Made by a program: the position numbers and the translations under genes. The notes under the pieces were generated by a model. It had not been told where the DNA came from. It made no database searches and saw only the letters and a list, made by a program, of their open reading frames with translations. DNA of 64,000 nucleotides. Source: Acinetobacter terrae. Its GTDB lineage: Bacteria; Pseudomonadota; Gammaproteobacteria; Pseudomonadales; Moraxellaceae. Location of the stretch: positions 1-64,000 of the forward strand of contig NZ_JABERI010000002.1 in NCBI RefSeq assembly GCF_013004375.1, in the 5' to 3' direction. Positions 10,413 through 19,510 of the stretch are shown here, one piece after another (position 1 is the first letter of the stretch; each line of letters begins with the position of its first letter).

Positions 10413-12236
10413 ATGCCAACTTATAAAGCTCCTTTACACGACATTCGCTTTTTAATGAATGAAGTTTTTGATTACCCAGAACATTACAAAACTTTATCCA
10501 ATGGCGAAGCTGCCGATCCTGACACTGTAGACATGATTCTTGAAGGTGCAGCAGATTTTTGTGAAAACGTCCTCTCTCCTTTAAACCAGTCTGGTGATGA
10601 AGAAGGCTGTCATTTTGAAAATGGCGAAGTTAAAACTCCTAAAGGCTTTAAAGAAGCCTATGACCAATTCGTGCAAGGTGGCTGGCAAGGTCTGTCTTAT
10701 CCTGAAGAGTTTGGTGGTCAAGGCTTACCGATGTCGCTTAACCTGATCAAATCTGAAATGATGGGTACGGCAAACTGGTCATTTACCATGTATCCAGGTT
10801 TGAGCATGGGCTGTATGAATACCATCATGCAGTTCGGGACTGAAGAACAAAAAAATACCTACATGCCGCATTTAACTGCGGGAACCTGGTCGGGCACCAT
10901 GTGCTTGACTGAACCACAATGTGGTACTGACTTGGGTCAGGTAAAATCTAAAGCTGAACCGCAAGCTGATGGCACCTATAAAATCACCGGGACCAAAATC
11001 TTCATCTCTGCAGGTGAACATGACCTGACTGAAAATATTGTCCATATTGTGCTGGCTCGCCTTCCAGATGCACCTGCAGGTACGCGCGGTATTTCATTAT
11101 TTATCGTACCGAAATTTATCCCGACTGCCGAGGGTGGCGTGGGTGAACGTAATCCTGTGACTTGTGGTTCAATCGAACATAAAATGGGGATCCGTGCTTC
11201 AGCAACAGCCGTATTAAACTTTGATGCTGCGACAGGTTACCTGATTGGTGAACCGCACAAAGGTTTACATGCCATGTTTACCTTTATGAACACTGCACGT
11301 ATTGGTACAGCGGTTCAAGGTATTGCCCATGCAGAATTGTCTTTCCAGGGTGCATTACCGTATGCCAAAGAGCGTATGTCTATGCGCGCTTTATCAGGCA
11401 AGAAAGACCCTGAACAAGTTGCAGATGCAATCATTCACCATGCTGACGTGCGCCGTATGTTGCTGACTCAAAAAGCCATTGCTGAAGGTGGTCGTGCCAT
11501 GATTTATCATGCTGCACAGCTTGCCGACAAAATGACCGATGCGCTGACTCAAGGCGACCAAGCGAAGTTTGAAGAATATGATGACAAGCTTGGTTTCTAC
11601 ACGCCAATCTTGAAAGGTTTCTTGACTGAATTGGGTCTTGAAGCGGCTAACCACGGTATGCAAGTGTTCGGTGGTCATGGTTATATTAAAGAACATGGCA
11701 TGGAACAAATTGCACGTGATGCACGTATTGCGACCCTGTACGAAGGTACAACCGGTGTTCAGGCACTCGACCTGATTGGTCGTAAGGTTCTGCTTTCTTC
11801 TAAAGGCAAAGTGGTACGTGATTATACTGCTGAAATCTTGCGTTTCTGCGGTCGTCATGCACCTAACAAATACATGCGCCGTTTTGCATGGGACTTAACC
11901 AAGATTTGTGCACAATGGAACGCTTTAACTGTACGCCTCATGCTTGCAGCACGTAAAGACCGTGACATCGTTTCTTCAGCTTCTGTAGATTTCTTGATGT
12001 TCTCTGGCTATGCGATGATGGCTTACTATTGGGCGCAACAAGCTGCTGTCGCTTCTGAAAAATTGGAATCGGGTAACGGTGCAGAAGTTCCTGAATTCTA
12101 TAAAGCAAAAATCAAAGTTGCCGATTTCTACTTCGAGCGTATATTGCCTCGTACCCAAGGTCATGCAGAAGCCATGGTGAATCCATCGAAAACCATGATT
12201 TCTTTAGCACCTGAACACTTTAGTTTTGACTACTAA
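10413..12236 (+). CDS. Acyl-CoA dehydrogenase, long (about 600-residue) type
   Basis: FAD enzyme that introduces the alpha-beta double bond into acyl-CoA in beta-oxidation. The 607 residues fit the long subfamily with an extra N-terminal acyl-CoA dehydrogenase segment and a C-terminal extension. Visible motifs are MCLTEPQCGTDLGQVKSKA (flavin and substrate region), GTKIFISAGEHD, QVFGGHGYIKEHGMEQ and the family signature LYEGTTGVQALDLIGRK. It has its own promoter region and a strong terminator, so it is probably monocistronic. Chain-length preference cannot be read from the sequence. Confidence 0.94.
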   Translation: MPTYKAPLHDIRFLMNEVFDYPEHYKTLSNGEAADPDTVDMILEGAADFCENVLSPLNQSGDEEGCHFENGEVKTPKGFKEAYDQFVQGGWQGLSYPEEFGGQGLPMSLNLIKSEMMGTANWSFTMYPGLSMGCMNTIMQFGTEEQKNTYMPHLTAGTWSGTMCLTEPQCGTDLGQVKSKAEPQADGTYKITGTKIFISAGEHDLTENIVHIVLARLPDAPAGTRGISLFIVPKFIPTAEGGVGERNPVTCGSIEHKMGIRASATAVLNFDAATGYLIGEPHKGLHAMFTFMNTARIGTAVQGIAHAELSFQGALPYAKERMSMRALSGKKDPEQVADAIIHHADVRRMLLTQKAIAEGGRAMIYHAAQLADKMTDALTQGDQAKFEEYDDKLGFYTPILKGFLTELGLEAANHGMQVFGGHGYIKEHGMEQIARDARIATLYEGTTGVQALDLIGRKVLLSSKGKVVRDYTAEILRFCGRHAPNKYMRRFAWDLTKICAQWNALTVRLMLAARKDRDIVSSASVDFLMFSGYAMMAYYWAQQAAVASEKLESGNGAEVPEFYKAKIKVADFYFERILPRTQGHAEAMVNPSKTMISLAPEHFSFDY

Positions 12237-12258
12237 GCTGTAAAGTTTGAGTCAAAAT

Positions 12259-12284
12259 AAAAGAGCACTTCGGTGCTCTTTTTT
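12259..12284 (+). terminator. Terminator of the acyl-CoA dehydrogenase gene
   Basis: Stem AAAAGAGCAC/GTGCTCTTTT closed by a stable TTCG tetraloop, then T residues. Confidence 0.93.
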
Positions 12285-12362
12285 ATGCGCTACAATAATC
12301 CCAATGCAAGCTCAATTTCCAAAAGCATAGAATAATAAAAAATCAATCCAGTGGCCTTTTAG

Positions 12363-13322
12363 ATGAAAAAATTATTTTCGTTTCTGAGTCGCTTTTATCA
12401 GACTTATAGTGCAACTGCTCCTCTAAATGCCCTTCATCTTGAGCAAAATCTTGATTCCCCTGATCCTGCCAACTTGGGTGATGCTGCCCAGCCGATTACC
12501 CTGATCAGAACAGGACTGGGCAATTTTCATATTCTTCAAGGATTAGCGCTTGATCACCGACACAATTTTTTGTACACCACGCATGTCGAGGGTCAACCTG
12601 AACAAGGCGTGATTAATAGATTTAAGTTGCACCACTCAAATTTATGGTCTGCGCAAGATGCGCAAAAATCCTCCTCGCTTATTGGTCATCAAGGCATTTC
12701 AGTCGATCCATACAGTGACTTTATTTTTGCTTCTGCGGGAGCCGGCATTCCCAATAAAGGTTGGTATATTCTCAAATTTCAATATATGCCCAATGCTGCG
12801 CCCAGTAATATCCAAATCATTCAGGTATTTGATAAACGATATAGCAAGATCACCAACACCATGCCTTCGATCACACCGGATGGAAAATATCTGCTGGTGC
12901 GAGGCAATAACCATAAAATGAATGTCATCCGTGTTTTTAAATTAGATCTCATCACCCAAAAAAACTTAACAGATATTCGTTTCTTGTATGAAGATGAATG
13001 GCCTATTGATTCAGGCTTCACTCATGACAAATCTGCATTCCAAGGCCTCACTACCGATGGGGTTTATGTATATTTGTTAAGCGGAAATAAAAATAAAGGC
13101 CCTAAAAGAATTTATGTTTATGACTTAACCGGCAAACTGATTCAAAAAATGGATCATGTGACACTTGGTCATTTTGATTCCTTATCGAATCATGCCATCC
13201 AATATTGGGAGCCAGAAGGCCTAACGGTAGATAGTCAAAACCATCAGCTCTACATTTTATATACCATAGGAAACACTGGACAATTCTTGGGCCGTATTTA
13301 TCGAATGAAAATTAATACATAA
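12363..13322 (+). CDS. Probable beta-propeller protein, function unknown
   Basis: 319 residues. Repeated short blocks such as QGLALDHRHNFLYTTHVEG, QGISVDPYSDFIFAS, PSITPDGKYLLVRG, QGLTTDGVYVYLLSG and EGLTVDSQNHQLYILY, each a G-[IL]-[ASTV]-x-D turn followed by hydrophobic strands, indicate a propeller of about five or six blades. The pattern recalls the TagC/helveticin-J/phage receptor-binding propellers, but that assignment is tentative. The N-terminus (MKKLFSFLSRFYQTYS) is basic-hydrophobic and is not a clear signal peptide. No neighbour suggests a role. A two-way terminator follows at 13492. Confidence 0.6.
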   Translation: MKKLFSFLSRFYQTYSATAPLNALHLEQNLDSPDPANLGDAAQPITLIRTGLGNFHILQGLALDHRHNFLYTTHVEGQPEQGVINRFKLHHSNLWSAQDAQKSSSLIGHQGISVDPYSDFIFASAGAGIPNKGWYILKFQYMPNAAPSNIQIIQVFDKRYSKITNTMPSITPDGKYLLVRGNNHKMNVIRVFKLDLITQKNLTDIRFLYEDEWPIDSGFTHDKSAFQGLTTDGVYVYLLSGNKNKGPKRIYVYDLTGKLIQKMDHVTLGHFDSLSNHAIQYWEPEGLTVDSQNHQLYILYTIGNTGQFLGRIYRMKINT

Positions 13323-13491
13323 AAAATAAATTTGATAAAAGCTGAATTTTTCAATCGACTCATCATTCAGAAATAATTTAACTACTCGAGCATTTAGACA
13401 TAAATTAAAGATCACAAAGGTTTCTTTAAAAATAAGCACCATGACAATGGTCCGCACCCCAAATTGCCACCGATGCCACCTAAACATTGTT

Positions 13492-13522
13492 AATAAAAAG
13501 AGCGCTAAAGCGCTATTTTTAT
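13492..13522. terminator. Bidirectional terminator
   Basis: AATAAAAAgAGCGCT-aa-AGCGCTaTTTTTATT forms a stem with A and T tracts on either side. It separates the propeller gene from the small gene at 13559. Confidence 0.75.
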
Positions 13523-13558
13523 TAAACTTAGAACATTAAAATTTCATGCTTTTATAAG

Positions 13559-13981
13559 ATGACCTTAAAGAATTCAAAAAAAATCCTAGAAATTTCTCAG
13601 CGCGCTTTAATTTGCTTCGAAAATAACTTTCCTAGATTCTCTAATATCAATGTCTTTCCTAAGAATTATTGTGAAGAATCTTCTTTAATTTTAAATAGAT
13701 TATTAAATAATGAAGGAATAACGGATTTTAAACTAATGAAAGGTACCAATGATAAAAATCAACATCATTACTGGTTAGAAAACCAAAAATATGTAATTGA
13801 TTTAACAGCACATCAATTCGAAGAAACAGCACATCCCTTTATTTTAGTTTTAAAAAATGAATATTCATTAAGAATAGTTTTTCATCAAAATATTCATGAA
13901 ATAACCAAATTCCCTTATTGGGAGTTTCTTGAAAATCTATACTCTAAAATCAAAGATACTTTTTATAATGAATATAAATAG
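13559..13981 (+). CDS. Small AT-rich protein with a possible Cys-His-Asp (transglutaminase/papain-like) triad
   Basis: 140 residues, no firm family. The arrangement NYCEESSLIL (Cys near 38), then HHYWLENQKY (His near 71) and VIDLTAHQF (Asp near 81) is the order and spacing seen in small transglutaminase-like or NlpC/papain-like cysteine hydrolases, in which a helix starts at the Cys and two strands carry His and Asp. This is inference from pattern. GC is clearly lower than in neighbouring genes, and the flanks are hairpin-rich non-coding DNA, suggesting acquisition. No good ribosome site precedes the ATG. No toxin or immunity partner is adjacent. Confidence 0.5.
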   Translation: MTLKNSKKILEISQRALICFENNFPRFSNINVFPKNYCEESSLILNRLLNNEGITDFKLMKGTNDKNQHHYWLENQKYVIDLTAHQFEETAHPFILVLKNEYSLRIVFHQNIHEITKFPYWEFLENLYSKIKDTFYNEYK

Positions 13982-13993
13982 ATACGCGTAATT

Positions 13994-14280
13994 GCCATTC
14001 ACAACCTGCTCTAAATTTGAAAAAAATGTTTTTGCGAGGGAATAGCTCAATTAAAGAAGTAGAACAGGTTTTGTGAATGGCGGAAGTTTTTTGTTCTTTT
14101 TTAAAAAAGAACCAGACGAAATCCTTTTATACGATGTACAAATGGTAAGACTCCGCTGTGAACCTTTTACTTCAGGTAGTTTTATAGCTGAAGCTCATTC
14201 ATTACTTTAGTTTCGTCATGAGCAGCAAAGCTGCTGCACAAGAACAAAACCACCTTACGAACACTTGAAACATGTTTCAA
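13994..14280. repeat. Cluster of inverted repeats in a 455-bp non-coding gap
   Basis: The gap 13982-14436 has no gene. It contains an imperfect inverted repeat (CCATTCACAACCTG at 13995-14008 against CAGGTTTTGTGAATGG at 14065-14080), a perfect 20-bp palindrome GTTCTTTTTTAAAAAAGAAC (14093-14112), an AGCAGC-aaag-CTGCTG hairpin (14221-14236) and a perfect 16-bp palindrome TTGAAACATGTTTCAA (14265-14280). Near 14356 there is a GGTGCAATGCACC dyad. The layout is that of a decayed non-autonomous mobile element or a composite of intergenic repeats. Confidence 0.6.
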
Positions 14281-14436
14281 ATGTTCTCATCGCAAAACTC
14301 GTCAAATACCGTCTAATTATTCTGTTCTTCTCAGAAACATTAAACTTTTAATCTTGCGGTGCAATGCACCTCATACCTCAAACAGTTGCGGATGACTTCA
14401 CCCTGTATCCAAAGTTTTAAAGTTTCACCTTCATTC

Positions 14437-15591
14437 TTAAAGAAACTCTTCCAATACCGAATTTAAAAACACATGCCCTTGCTCTGTACAAGACAGACGG
14501 GTTTGATCTTCAACCATCAACTTACGTGTACGTAATGAGTTTAAAAGTTCATTTAAATCAGCCAAGTCTAAACCTGTACGTTCGTGATAAAGTTTTGCTT
14601 CTACACCCTCATTTAAACGCAGGGCATTCATCATAAATTCAAACGGCATGTCTTCATTTTCAATCTTTTTAAATTGAAGATGCTCTGCTGGAACTTTGGC
14701 TAAATAGTCTTTCGGCAAACGGGTTTTCTGGAAACGATAGACACCATCAGGTTGGGTGACTTTACCGTGAGCACCTGCGCCAATCGCCAAATAATCGCCA
14801 AACTGCCAGTAATTTAAATTATGTGCAGATGGCTTTTCTTTACGCCAAGCCGATACTTCATAGTTCACAAAACCTTGGGCCTTTAAATAGGCTTCGCCCT
14901 GTTCCTGAATATCTTCCAACACATCTTCAACAGGTAAAATAGGTTGGGTACGGAAAAATACCGTATTCGGTTCAATGGTCAGCTGATACCATGACACATG
15001 GGTTGCGCCATTTTCTACCGCCAGTTTTAAATCCAGTAACGCCTGCTCTAAAGTCTGTTCTGGCAAGCCATGCATCAAATCGACATTGATGCGTTCAAAA
15101 CCTGCATCGCGGGCTAAATGAATGGCATTGATTGCATCATCATTACTGTGAATACGACCTAATTTTTTCAGGTGATCCGTATTAAAACTTTGCACACCAA
15201 TGGAAAGACGGTTAATCCCTGCCTCTAAATAACCTGCAAATGGATCGTGCTCCACCGTTCCCGGATTGGCTTCCAAAGTAATTTCACAGCCATCTTCAAA
15301 CGGAATAATACTTTTCAGTTGCTCGAACAGCCAAACATAACCTTTGGCAGAAATTAACGAGGGTGTACCGCCACCAATAAATACGCTATGAATCTGGCGG
15401 CCTTGAGCAAAATCGAGCTGTGTTTTAAAGTCTTCAACCAAAGCCTGTAAATATTCCTGCTCTAAATCTAAAGACAGTTTTCCATCCGGTACTGCATGCG
15501 AATTAAAGTCGCAATACGGACACTTCCGCACACACCACGGCATGTGAATATATAAAGACATTGGAACAAGTGCAGGATTTAAATCAGCCAA
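14437..15591 (-). CDS. hemW: Radical-SAM haem chaperone HemW
   Basis: Haem-binding radical-SAM protein of the HemN family. It inserts haem into target proteins rather than oxidising coproporphyrinogen. The cluster motif MPWCVRKCPYCDFNSH has Cys x3 Cys x2 Cys followed by Phe, lacking the fourth Cys of HemN; this separates HemW from HemN. IGGGTPSLIS and the HemN C-terminal domain follow. 384 residues, normal. The first codon is TTG (15591); an ATG ten codons later (15561) is possible, but the short N-terminal tail before LYIH is usual in HemW and no ribosome site precedes the ATG. Confidence 0.93.
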   Translation of the reverse strand: MADLNPALVPMSLYIHMPWCVRKCPYCDFNSHAVPDGKLSLDLEQEYLQALVEDFKTQLDFAQGRQIHSVFIGGGTPSLISAKGYVWLFEQLKSIIPFEDGCEITLEANPGTVEHDPFAGYLEAGINRLSIGVQSFNTDHLKKLGRIHSNDDAINAIHLARDAGFERINVDLMHGLPEQTLEQALLDLKLAVENGATHVSWYQLTIEPNTVFFRTQPILPVEDVLEDIQEQGEAYLKAQGFVNYEVSAWRKEKPSAHNLNYWQFGDYLAIGAGAHGKVTQPDGVYRFQKTRLPKDYLAKVPAEHLQFKKIENEDMPFEFMMNALRLNEGVEAKLYHERTGLDLADLNELLNSLRTRKLMVEDQTRLSCTEQGHVFLNSVLEEFL

Positions 15592-15706
15592 GGAATAAGC
15601 TCAAAACAACAAAACAGGAAGATGAATATTTTAACATGACTGCATCAAGACTCTGAGAAATTCTCCGTGTTATTGTTTTAGACTAAGAAAAACTCAACAA
15701 GAATAA

Positions 15707-16177
15707 ATGCTTAATATGATGAAAATATCAGCCCAGTTACTCTTGCTGATGCCCTTAGCCATGGGTATTGGTATTGCCATGACTTTTCAAACTGCAATTA
15801 ATAGCCAGTTAAGAGAATCTCTATATTCACCTTTGCAAGCCGCCCTTTTATCCTTTTTGGTTGGTACAATAGTGCTCGCTGTGTTGGTGTTTTTTCAAAA
15901 TGTTGATAAACCTAATCTTACAACTTTGACTCAACTGCCGTGGTTTATGTGGTTGGGTGGGTTTTTAGGGGTTTATGCGATTAGCTTCAGCATTTATACC
16001 GCGCCCAAACTGGGGTTTCTCACGCTCACAGGACTGATTGTTTTTGGACAGGTCGTCACCTCAATGTTCCTAGATCATTTTGGTTTATTGGGTACAGAAA
16101 AAACAGCGATCAATTGGCAACGTCTATTCGGTGGCGTAGTGATTTTTATTGGTGTGCTTCTCACTTTACAACGCTAA
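15707..16177 (+). CDS. DMT-type transporter, YdcZ/DUF606 family
   Basis: 156 residues with four or five hydrophobic helices: about 8-27, 42-62, 80-98, 104-125 and 135-154. GIGIAMTFQTAINSQLR and the YSPLQAALLSFLVGTIVL region resemble the DUF606 (YdcZ) half-size members of the drug/metabolite transporter superfamily, which usually work as dimers. It ends 36 bp before abeM and may be co-transcribed with it. Substrate unknown. Confidence 0.8.
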   Translation: MLNMMKISAQLLLLMPLAMGIGIAMTFQTAINSQLRESLYSPLQAALLSFLVGTIVLAVLVFFQNVDKPNLTTLTQLPWFMWLGGFLGVYAISFSIYTAPKLGFLTLTGLIVFGQVVTSMFLDHFGLLGTEKTAINWQRLFGGVVIFIGVLLTLQR

Positions 16178-16213
16178 CACCTCATTATTCTAAGCACATG
16201 ATGAGTAATTTTT

Positions 16214-17569
16214 GTGTCTAATGTCTCGTCGCTTACAACGACCCGTTATGAATTAAAACAACTCTTCCATTTGATGATTCCAATTTTGGTGACTCAATTT
16301 TCCCAAGCAGGTTTGGGTCTGATTGATACCATTATGGCGGGGCATCTTTCCCCAACTGACCTTGCTGCCATTGCAGTCGGGGTGGGTTTGTGGATTCCAG
16401 TGATGCTGTTATTCAGTGGTATCATGATTGCAACGACTCCTTTGGTTGCCGAAGCCAACGGCGCGCGTACTCCAGAAAAAATTGCTACCATTGCACGGCA
16501 GTCACTCTGGGTTGCCTTTGTTTTAGGGATTATTGCCGCACTGATTTTACAGGTCATGCCGTTTTTATTGCCTGTTTTGGGCGTACCTGAAGCGTTACTG
16601 CCTAAAGCAAGTTTATTCTTGCATGCCATTGGTTTAGGTATGCCAGCAGTCACCATGTATGCAGCGCTACGCGGCTACTCTGAAGCACTGGGCTATCCAC
16701 GTCCTGTCACAGCGATTAGTCTGGGCGCATTGGTTGCATTGGTTCCACTGAACTTTATTTTTATGTATGGCTTAGGTCCAATTCCTGAACTGGGCAGCGC
16801 AGGCTGTGGTTTTGCGACTGCTATTTTGCAATGGCTGATGTTCATTGCTTTGGCGATGTATGTGTTTAAAGGCAAGGCTTACCGTAAAACCCAAGTCTTT
16901 GCCGCATGGGAAAAAATTGATCCGTATTGGGTAAAACGTATTTTACAGCTCGGTTTCCCGATTGGTTTAGCGATCTTTTTTGAAGTCAGTATTTTCAGTA
17001 CCGCCGCGATTGTTTTAAGTCCTTTGGGCGAAACCTTGGTAGCAGCACACCAGATTGCCATTTCCGTGACCTCACAGTTATTTATGATTCCAATGTCACT
17101 CGCGATCGCACTCACCATTCGTATTGGGACTTATTATGGTGAACAGAACTGGCTGGCGATGCGTAAAGTTCAGTATCTGGGATTATTGACCGGCACGGTT
17201 TTAGCAATCGCCACCATGGCGCTGATCTGGTTCTTCCGTCCTGAAATTGTCTCGATTTACACTTCAGATTATGAGGTGGCACAAGTGGCGATGTATCTGT
17301 TGTTATTCGCAATTGCCTATCAGTTGATGGATGCATGGCAAGTCAGTGCAGCAGGTTGCCTGCGTGGTATGCAAGATACCAAAGGTCCAATGTGGATCAC
17401 CATGATCGCCTATTGGGTGATTGCTTTCCCTGTTGGGGTCTACTTGGCACGCTTTACAGAAATGAAAGCGGCTGGGGTTTGGGTCGGCTTGATTGTTGGT
17501 TTAACTGTTGCCTGTGTGCTGTTATTGACCCGTTTATTTATGATTAATAACCGGATCAAAACTGCTTAA
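16214..17569 (+). CDS. abeM: MATE multidrug efflux pump, AbeM type
   Basis: Twelve-helix inner-membrane antiporter of the MATE family. AbeM of A. baumannii exports fluoroquinolones, aminoglycosides and dyes in exchange for protons. 451 residues, against 448 in AbeM. Recognised stretches include QAGLGLIDTIMAGHLS, LWIPVMLLFSGIMIATTPL, AALRGYSEALG and VSAAGCLRGMQDT, which match AbeM closely as I recall it. The start codon is GTG with a weak ribosome site. It may form a transcription unit with the small transporter just upstream. The resistance phenotype is inferred from homology. Confidence 0.92.
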   Translation: MSNVSSLTTTRYELKQLFHLMIPILVTQFSQAGLGLIDTIMAGHLSPTDLAAIAVGVGLWIPVMLLFSGIMIATTPLVAEANGARTPEKIATIARQSLWVAFVLGIIAALILQVMPFLLPVLGVPEALLPKASLFLHAIGLGMPAVTMYAALRGYSEALGYPRPVTAISLGALVALVPLNFIFMYGLGPIPELGSAGCGFATAILQWLMFIALAMYVFKGKAYRKTQVFAAWEKIDPYWVKRILQLGFPIGLAIFFEVSIFSTAAIVLSPLGETLVAAHQIAISVTSQLFMIPMSLAIALTIRIGTYYGEQNWLAMRKVQYLGLLTGTVLAIATMALIWFFRPEIVSIYTSDYEVAQVAMYLLLFAIAYQLMDAWQVSAAGCLRGMQDTKGPMWITMIAYWVIAFPVGVYLARFTEMKAAGVWVGLIVGLTVACVLLLTRLFMINNRIKTA

Positions 17570-17578
17570 ATATCCCGA

Positions 17579-17611
17579 TCTCATTCCTTTTCTCATGAAA
17601 AAGGAATGAGA
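17579..17611 (+). terminator. Hairpin after abeM
   Basis: Perfect 13-bp stem TCTCATTCCTTTT/AAAAGGAATGAGA with a 7-base loop, 9 bases after the abeM stop. It lacks a T tract, so it could also stabilise the mRNA 3' end. Confidence 0.6.
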
Positions 17612-17792
17612 TGAACAACAAGATGAGTAAGAAACAATCACAATCACTTCATTAATTTAAGCTGCAAAAAATACTTTTAATTTTTAAAATCGAACAGTAA
17701 AAATGCAGCTTTTAACAATTTAAAGTAGGCAATATTAAGTTTAACGCCTATGATCATTGAAACACATCTTTGATGATCTTGAGGAATATCGC

Positions 17793-19091
17793 ATGGCAAA
17801 AACGGCTAGCACACCCGGTCGTCGTTTTATGAAACTTGCCACTATGACGGCGAGCATCGCAACTAAAACCGTCTCAAATAAGATCAAAAATTTTAATGCC
17901 GATGAAGAACAAAAAAATGCCTCGCGCAGTAAACTTTTTCAAGATATAGGTCTACAAATTGCGGATACCCTTGGGGAAATGAAAGGTGCGGTCATGAAAG
18001 TGGGGCAAATTGCTTCACAATATAAAGACATCTTTCCGCCTGAAGTCGCTCGCGCCATTAGCAAGTTACAGCGCCAAGCCCCTGCGATGCCTTTTGCTGA
18101 AATTAAAGCTCAAGTCGAAAAAGAGCTGGGTAAACCGCTCAATCAAATCTTTAAACACTTCGATGAACAGCCTTTTGCCGCCGCTTCGATAGGACAAGTG
18201 CACAAAGCTTTTCTGCCGAATGGTCAGCAAGTTGTGGTTAAGGTGCAATATCCGGGTGTCGATGAAGCCTGCGAAAGTGATCTGAAACAAGTGCGTTTGG
18301 CTTTACGTTTAATGGGTGTGCTAAAAGTCGATCGTAAATTACAAGATCGACTGTTCAAGGAAATTCAGGAAAGTCTGGACAATGAATTGAATTATGAGAT
18401 TGAAGCGCAAAATTTAGAAGTCGCGCGTACATTCCATAAAACCCTAGACAATAAAATTATTATTCCGCAAGTTTATAAAGACTATTCTTCACGACACATT
18501 TTAACCCTGAGCCTAGAACAGGGTGAAAGTATTGAAACTGCCAGCACCTGGTCTCAAGCAACTCGTAATGAACTGGGGCGCCGTTTATTCCGTGCCATTG
18601 GGCAAGAGATTTTCTATTTAAAACGCTTCCATTGCGACCCGCATCCGGGAAACTTTGCTTTCCGTGAAGATGGTACGGTGATTATTTACGATTACGGCGG
18701 TGTAAAAACATTATCCAGTGCAACTGTACAGCACTTTAAACATTTGGTTCAGTCTGCCCGTGAAGGCAATATTGCCGAGATGGAGCAACAGCTGGATGCC
18801 TTACATGCCATTTCCGAACAAGGGAAATTCCCGGCTGAACTCTATAATCAATGGTTAGAAGTCCTCATGCGCCCCCTCACCACCATGTATGATTTTGAAG
18901 AAAATTCAGCACATCATGATGGCATGGAGTTGCTTAAACCTTCATTGAAGTATTGGGATGTATTTAAGCCTTCACCAGAAACATTGATGGTAAATCGTAC
19001 CGTGTCTGGACATTACTGGAACATGATTCATTTAAAAATGCATGACAATCTTAATGACCTGTTTGATGAACTGGTGCCACCGCGCCAATAA
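17793..19091 (+). CDS. AarF/ABC1/UbiB-family protein kinase-like protein
   Basis: Atypical kinase of the UbiB/COQ8 group, ATPases linked to ubiquinone synthesis and lipid homeostasis. Visible: the KxGQ motif in GAVMKVGQIASQ, the Ala-rich nucleotide loop in FAAASIGQVHKA, the lysine in VVVKVQYPGV, HCDPHPGNFAF (catalytic region) and the metal motif as YDYGG in place of DFG. 432 residues from the ATG at 17793, which has GAGGA 8 bases upstream; the frame continues to a TTG at 17757 with no ribosome site. Shorter than E. coli UbiB and without obvious C-terminal membrane helices, so it is probably a UbiB paralogue. Confidence 0.88.
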   Translation: MAKTASTPGRRFMKLATMTASIATKTVSNKIKNFNADEEQKNASRSKLFQDIGLQIADTLGEMKGAVMKVGQIASQYKDIFPPEVARAISKLQRQAPAMPFAEIKAQVEKELGKPLNQIFKHFDEQPFAAASIGQVHKAFLPNGQQVVVKVQYPGVDEACESDLKQVRLALRLMGVLKVDRKLQDRLFKEIQESLDNELNYEIEAQNLEVARTFHKTLDNKIIIPQVYKDYSSRHILTLSLEQGESIETASTWSQATRNELGRRLFRAIGQEIFYLKRFHCDPHPGNFAFREDGTVIIYDYGGVKTLSSATVQHFKHLVQSAREGNIAEMEQQLDALHAISEQGKFPAELYNQWLEVLMRPLTTMYDFEENSAHHDGMELLKPSLKYWDVFKPSPETLMVNRTVSGHYWNMIHLKMHDNLNDLFDELVPPRQ

Positions 19092-19100
19092 ACTATTAAT

Positions 19101-19132
19101 AAAACCCAAATACAGCTCCTGATTTGGGTTTT
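19101..19132 (+). terminator. Terminator of the UbiB-like gene
   Basis: Stem AAAACCCAAAT/ATTTGGGTTTT, loop of 10, then ATTT. Confidence 0.8.
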
Positions 19133-19160
19133 ATTTGCCAAAATATTTTATTTGATAAAA

Positions 19161-19183
19161 GATATGTTATGTTATAACATATC
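19161..19183. promoter_or_regulatory. Zur box controlling the zinc-free L31 gene
   Basis: GATATGTTATgTTATAACATATC is a 23-bp dyad, perfect around its centre except for one base pair next to the centre. It fits the proteobacterial Zur consensus of the type GAAATGTTATANTATAACATTTC. It lies 28 bp before the L31 start, so bound Zur-Zn would block transcription until zinc is scarce. Confidence 0.9.
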
Positions 19184-19211
19184 TATGTTAACAATGATTT
19201 TGGAGTCCATC

Positions 19212-19466
19212 ATGCGCGCTAACATCCATCCAGAATATCGTGAAGTGCTGTTCCATGACACCAATGCGGATGCCTATTTCATTATTGGCAGTACCTTGCA
19301 AACCCAGCAAACTAAAAGCTATCAAGGTCAGGACTATCCTTATGTGACTTTAGATGTCTCAAGTGCATCCCATCCGTTTTATACAGGTGAGCAACGTCAA
19401 GCGAGCAATGAAGGTCGCGTGGCAAGTTTCAATAAACGTTTTGCGCGTTTCAAACGCTCACATTAA
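19212..19466 (+). CDS. rpmE2: 50S ribosomal protein L31 type B (zinc-independent)
   Basis: 84-residue alternative L31. It begins [16 protein letters not shown] and, unlike the standard L31, contains no cysteine at all, so it binds no zinc. When zinc is low such C-minus paralogues replace zinc-binding L31 and free its metal. The conserved [17 protein letters not shown] and the basic C-terminus [16 protein letters not shown] are diagnostic. The ATG at 19212 has GGAG 7 bases upstream; the frame opens earlier but that part overlaps the operator. Regulation by Zur is strongly indicated by the box at 19161. Confidence 0.96.
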   Translation: MRANIHPEYREVLFHDTNADAYFIIGSTLQTQQTKSYQGQDYPYVTLDVSSASHPFYTGEQRQASNEGRVASFNKRFARFKRSH

Positions 19467-19510
19467 CTTCATATTATTTTAAGATTTCAACGTTAGTCTT
19501 AAAACTTGAA

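Noticed and set aside
11394..11858. 154-codon minus-strand frame inside the acyl-CoA dehydrogenase gene
   Set aside because: Antisense shadow of a strongly supported gene; no ribosome site or family match.
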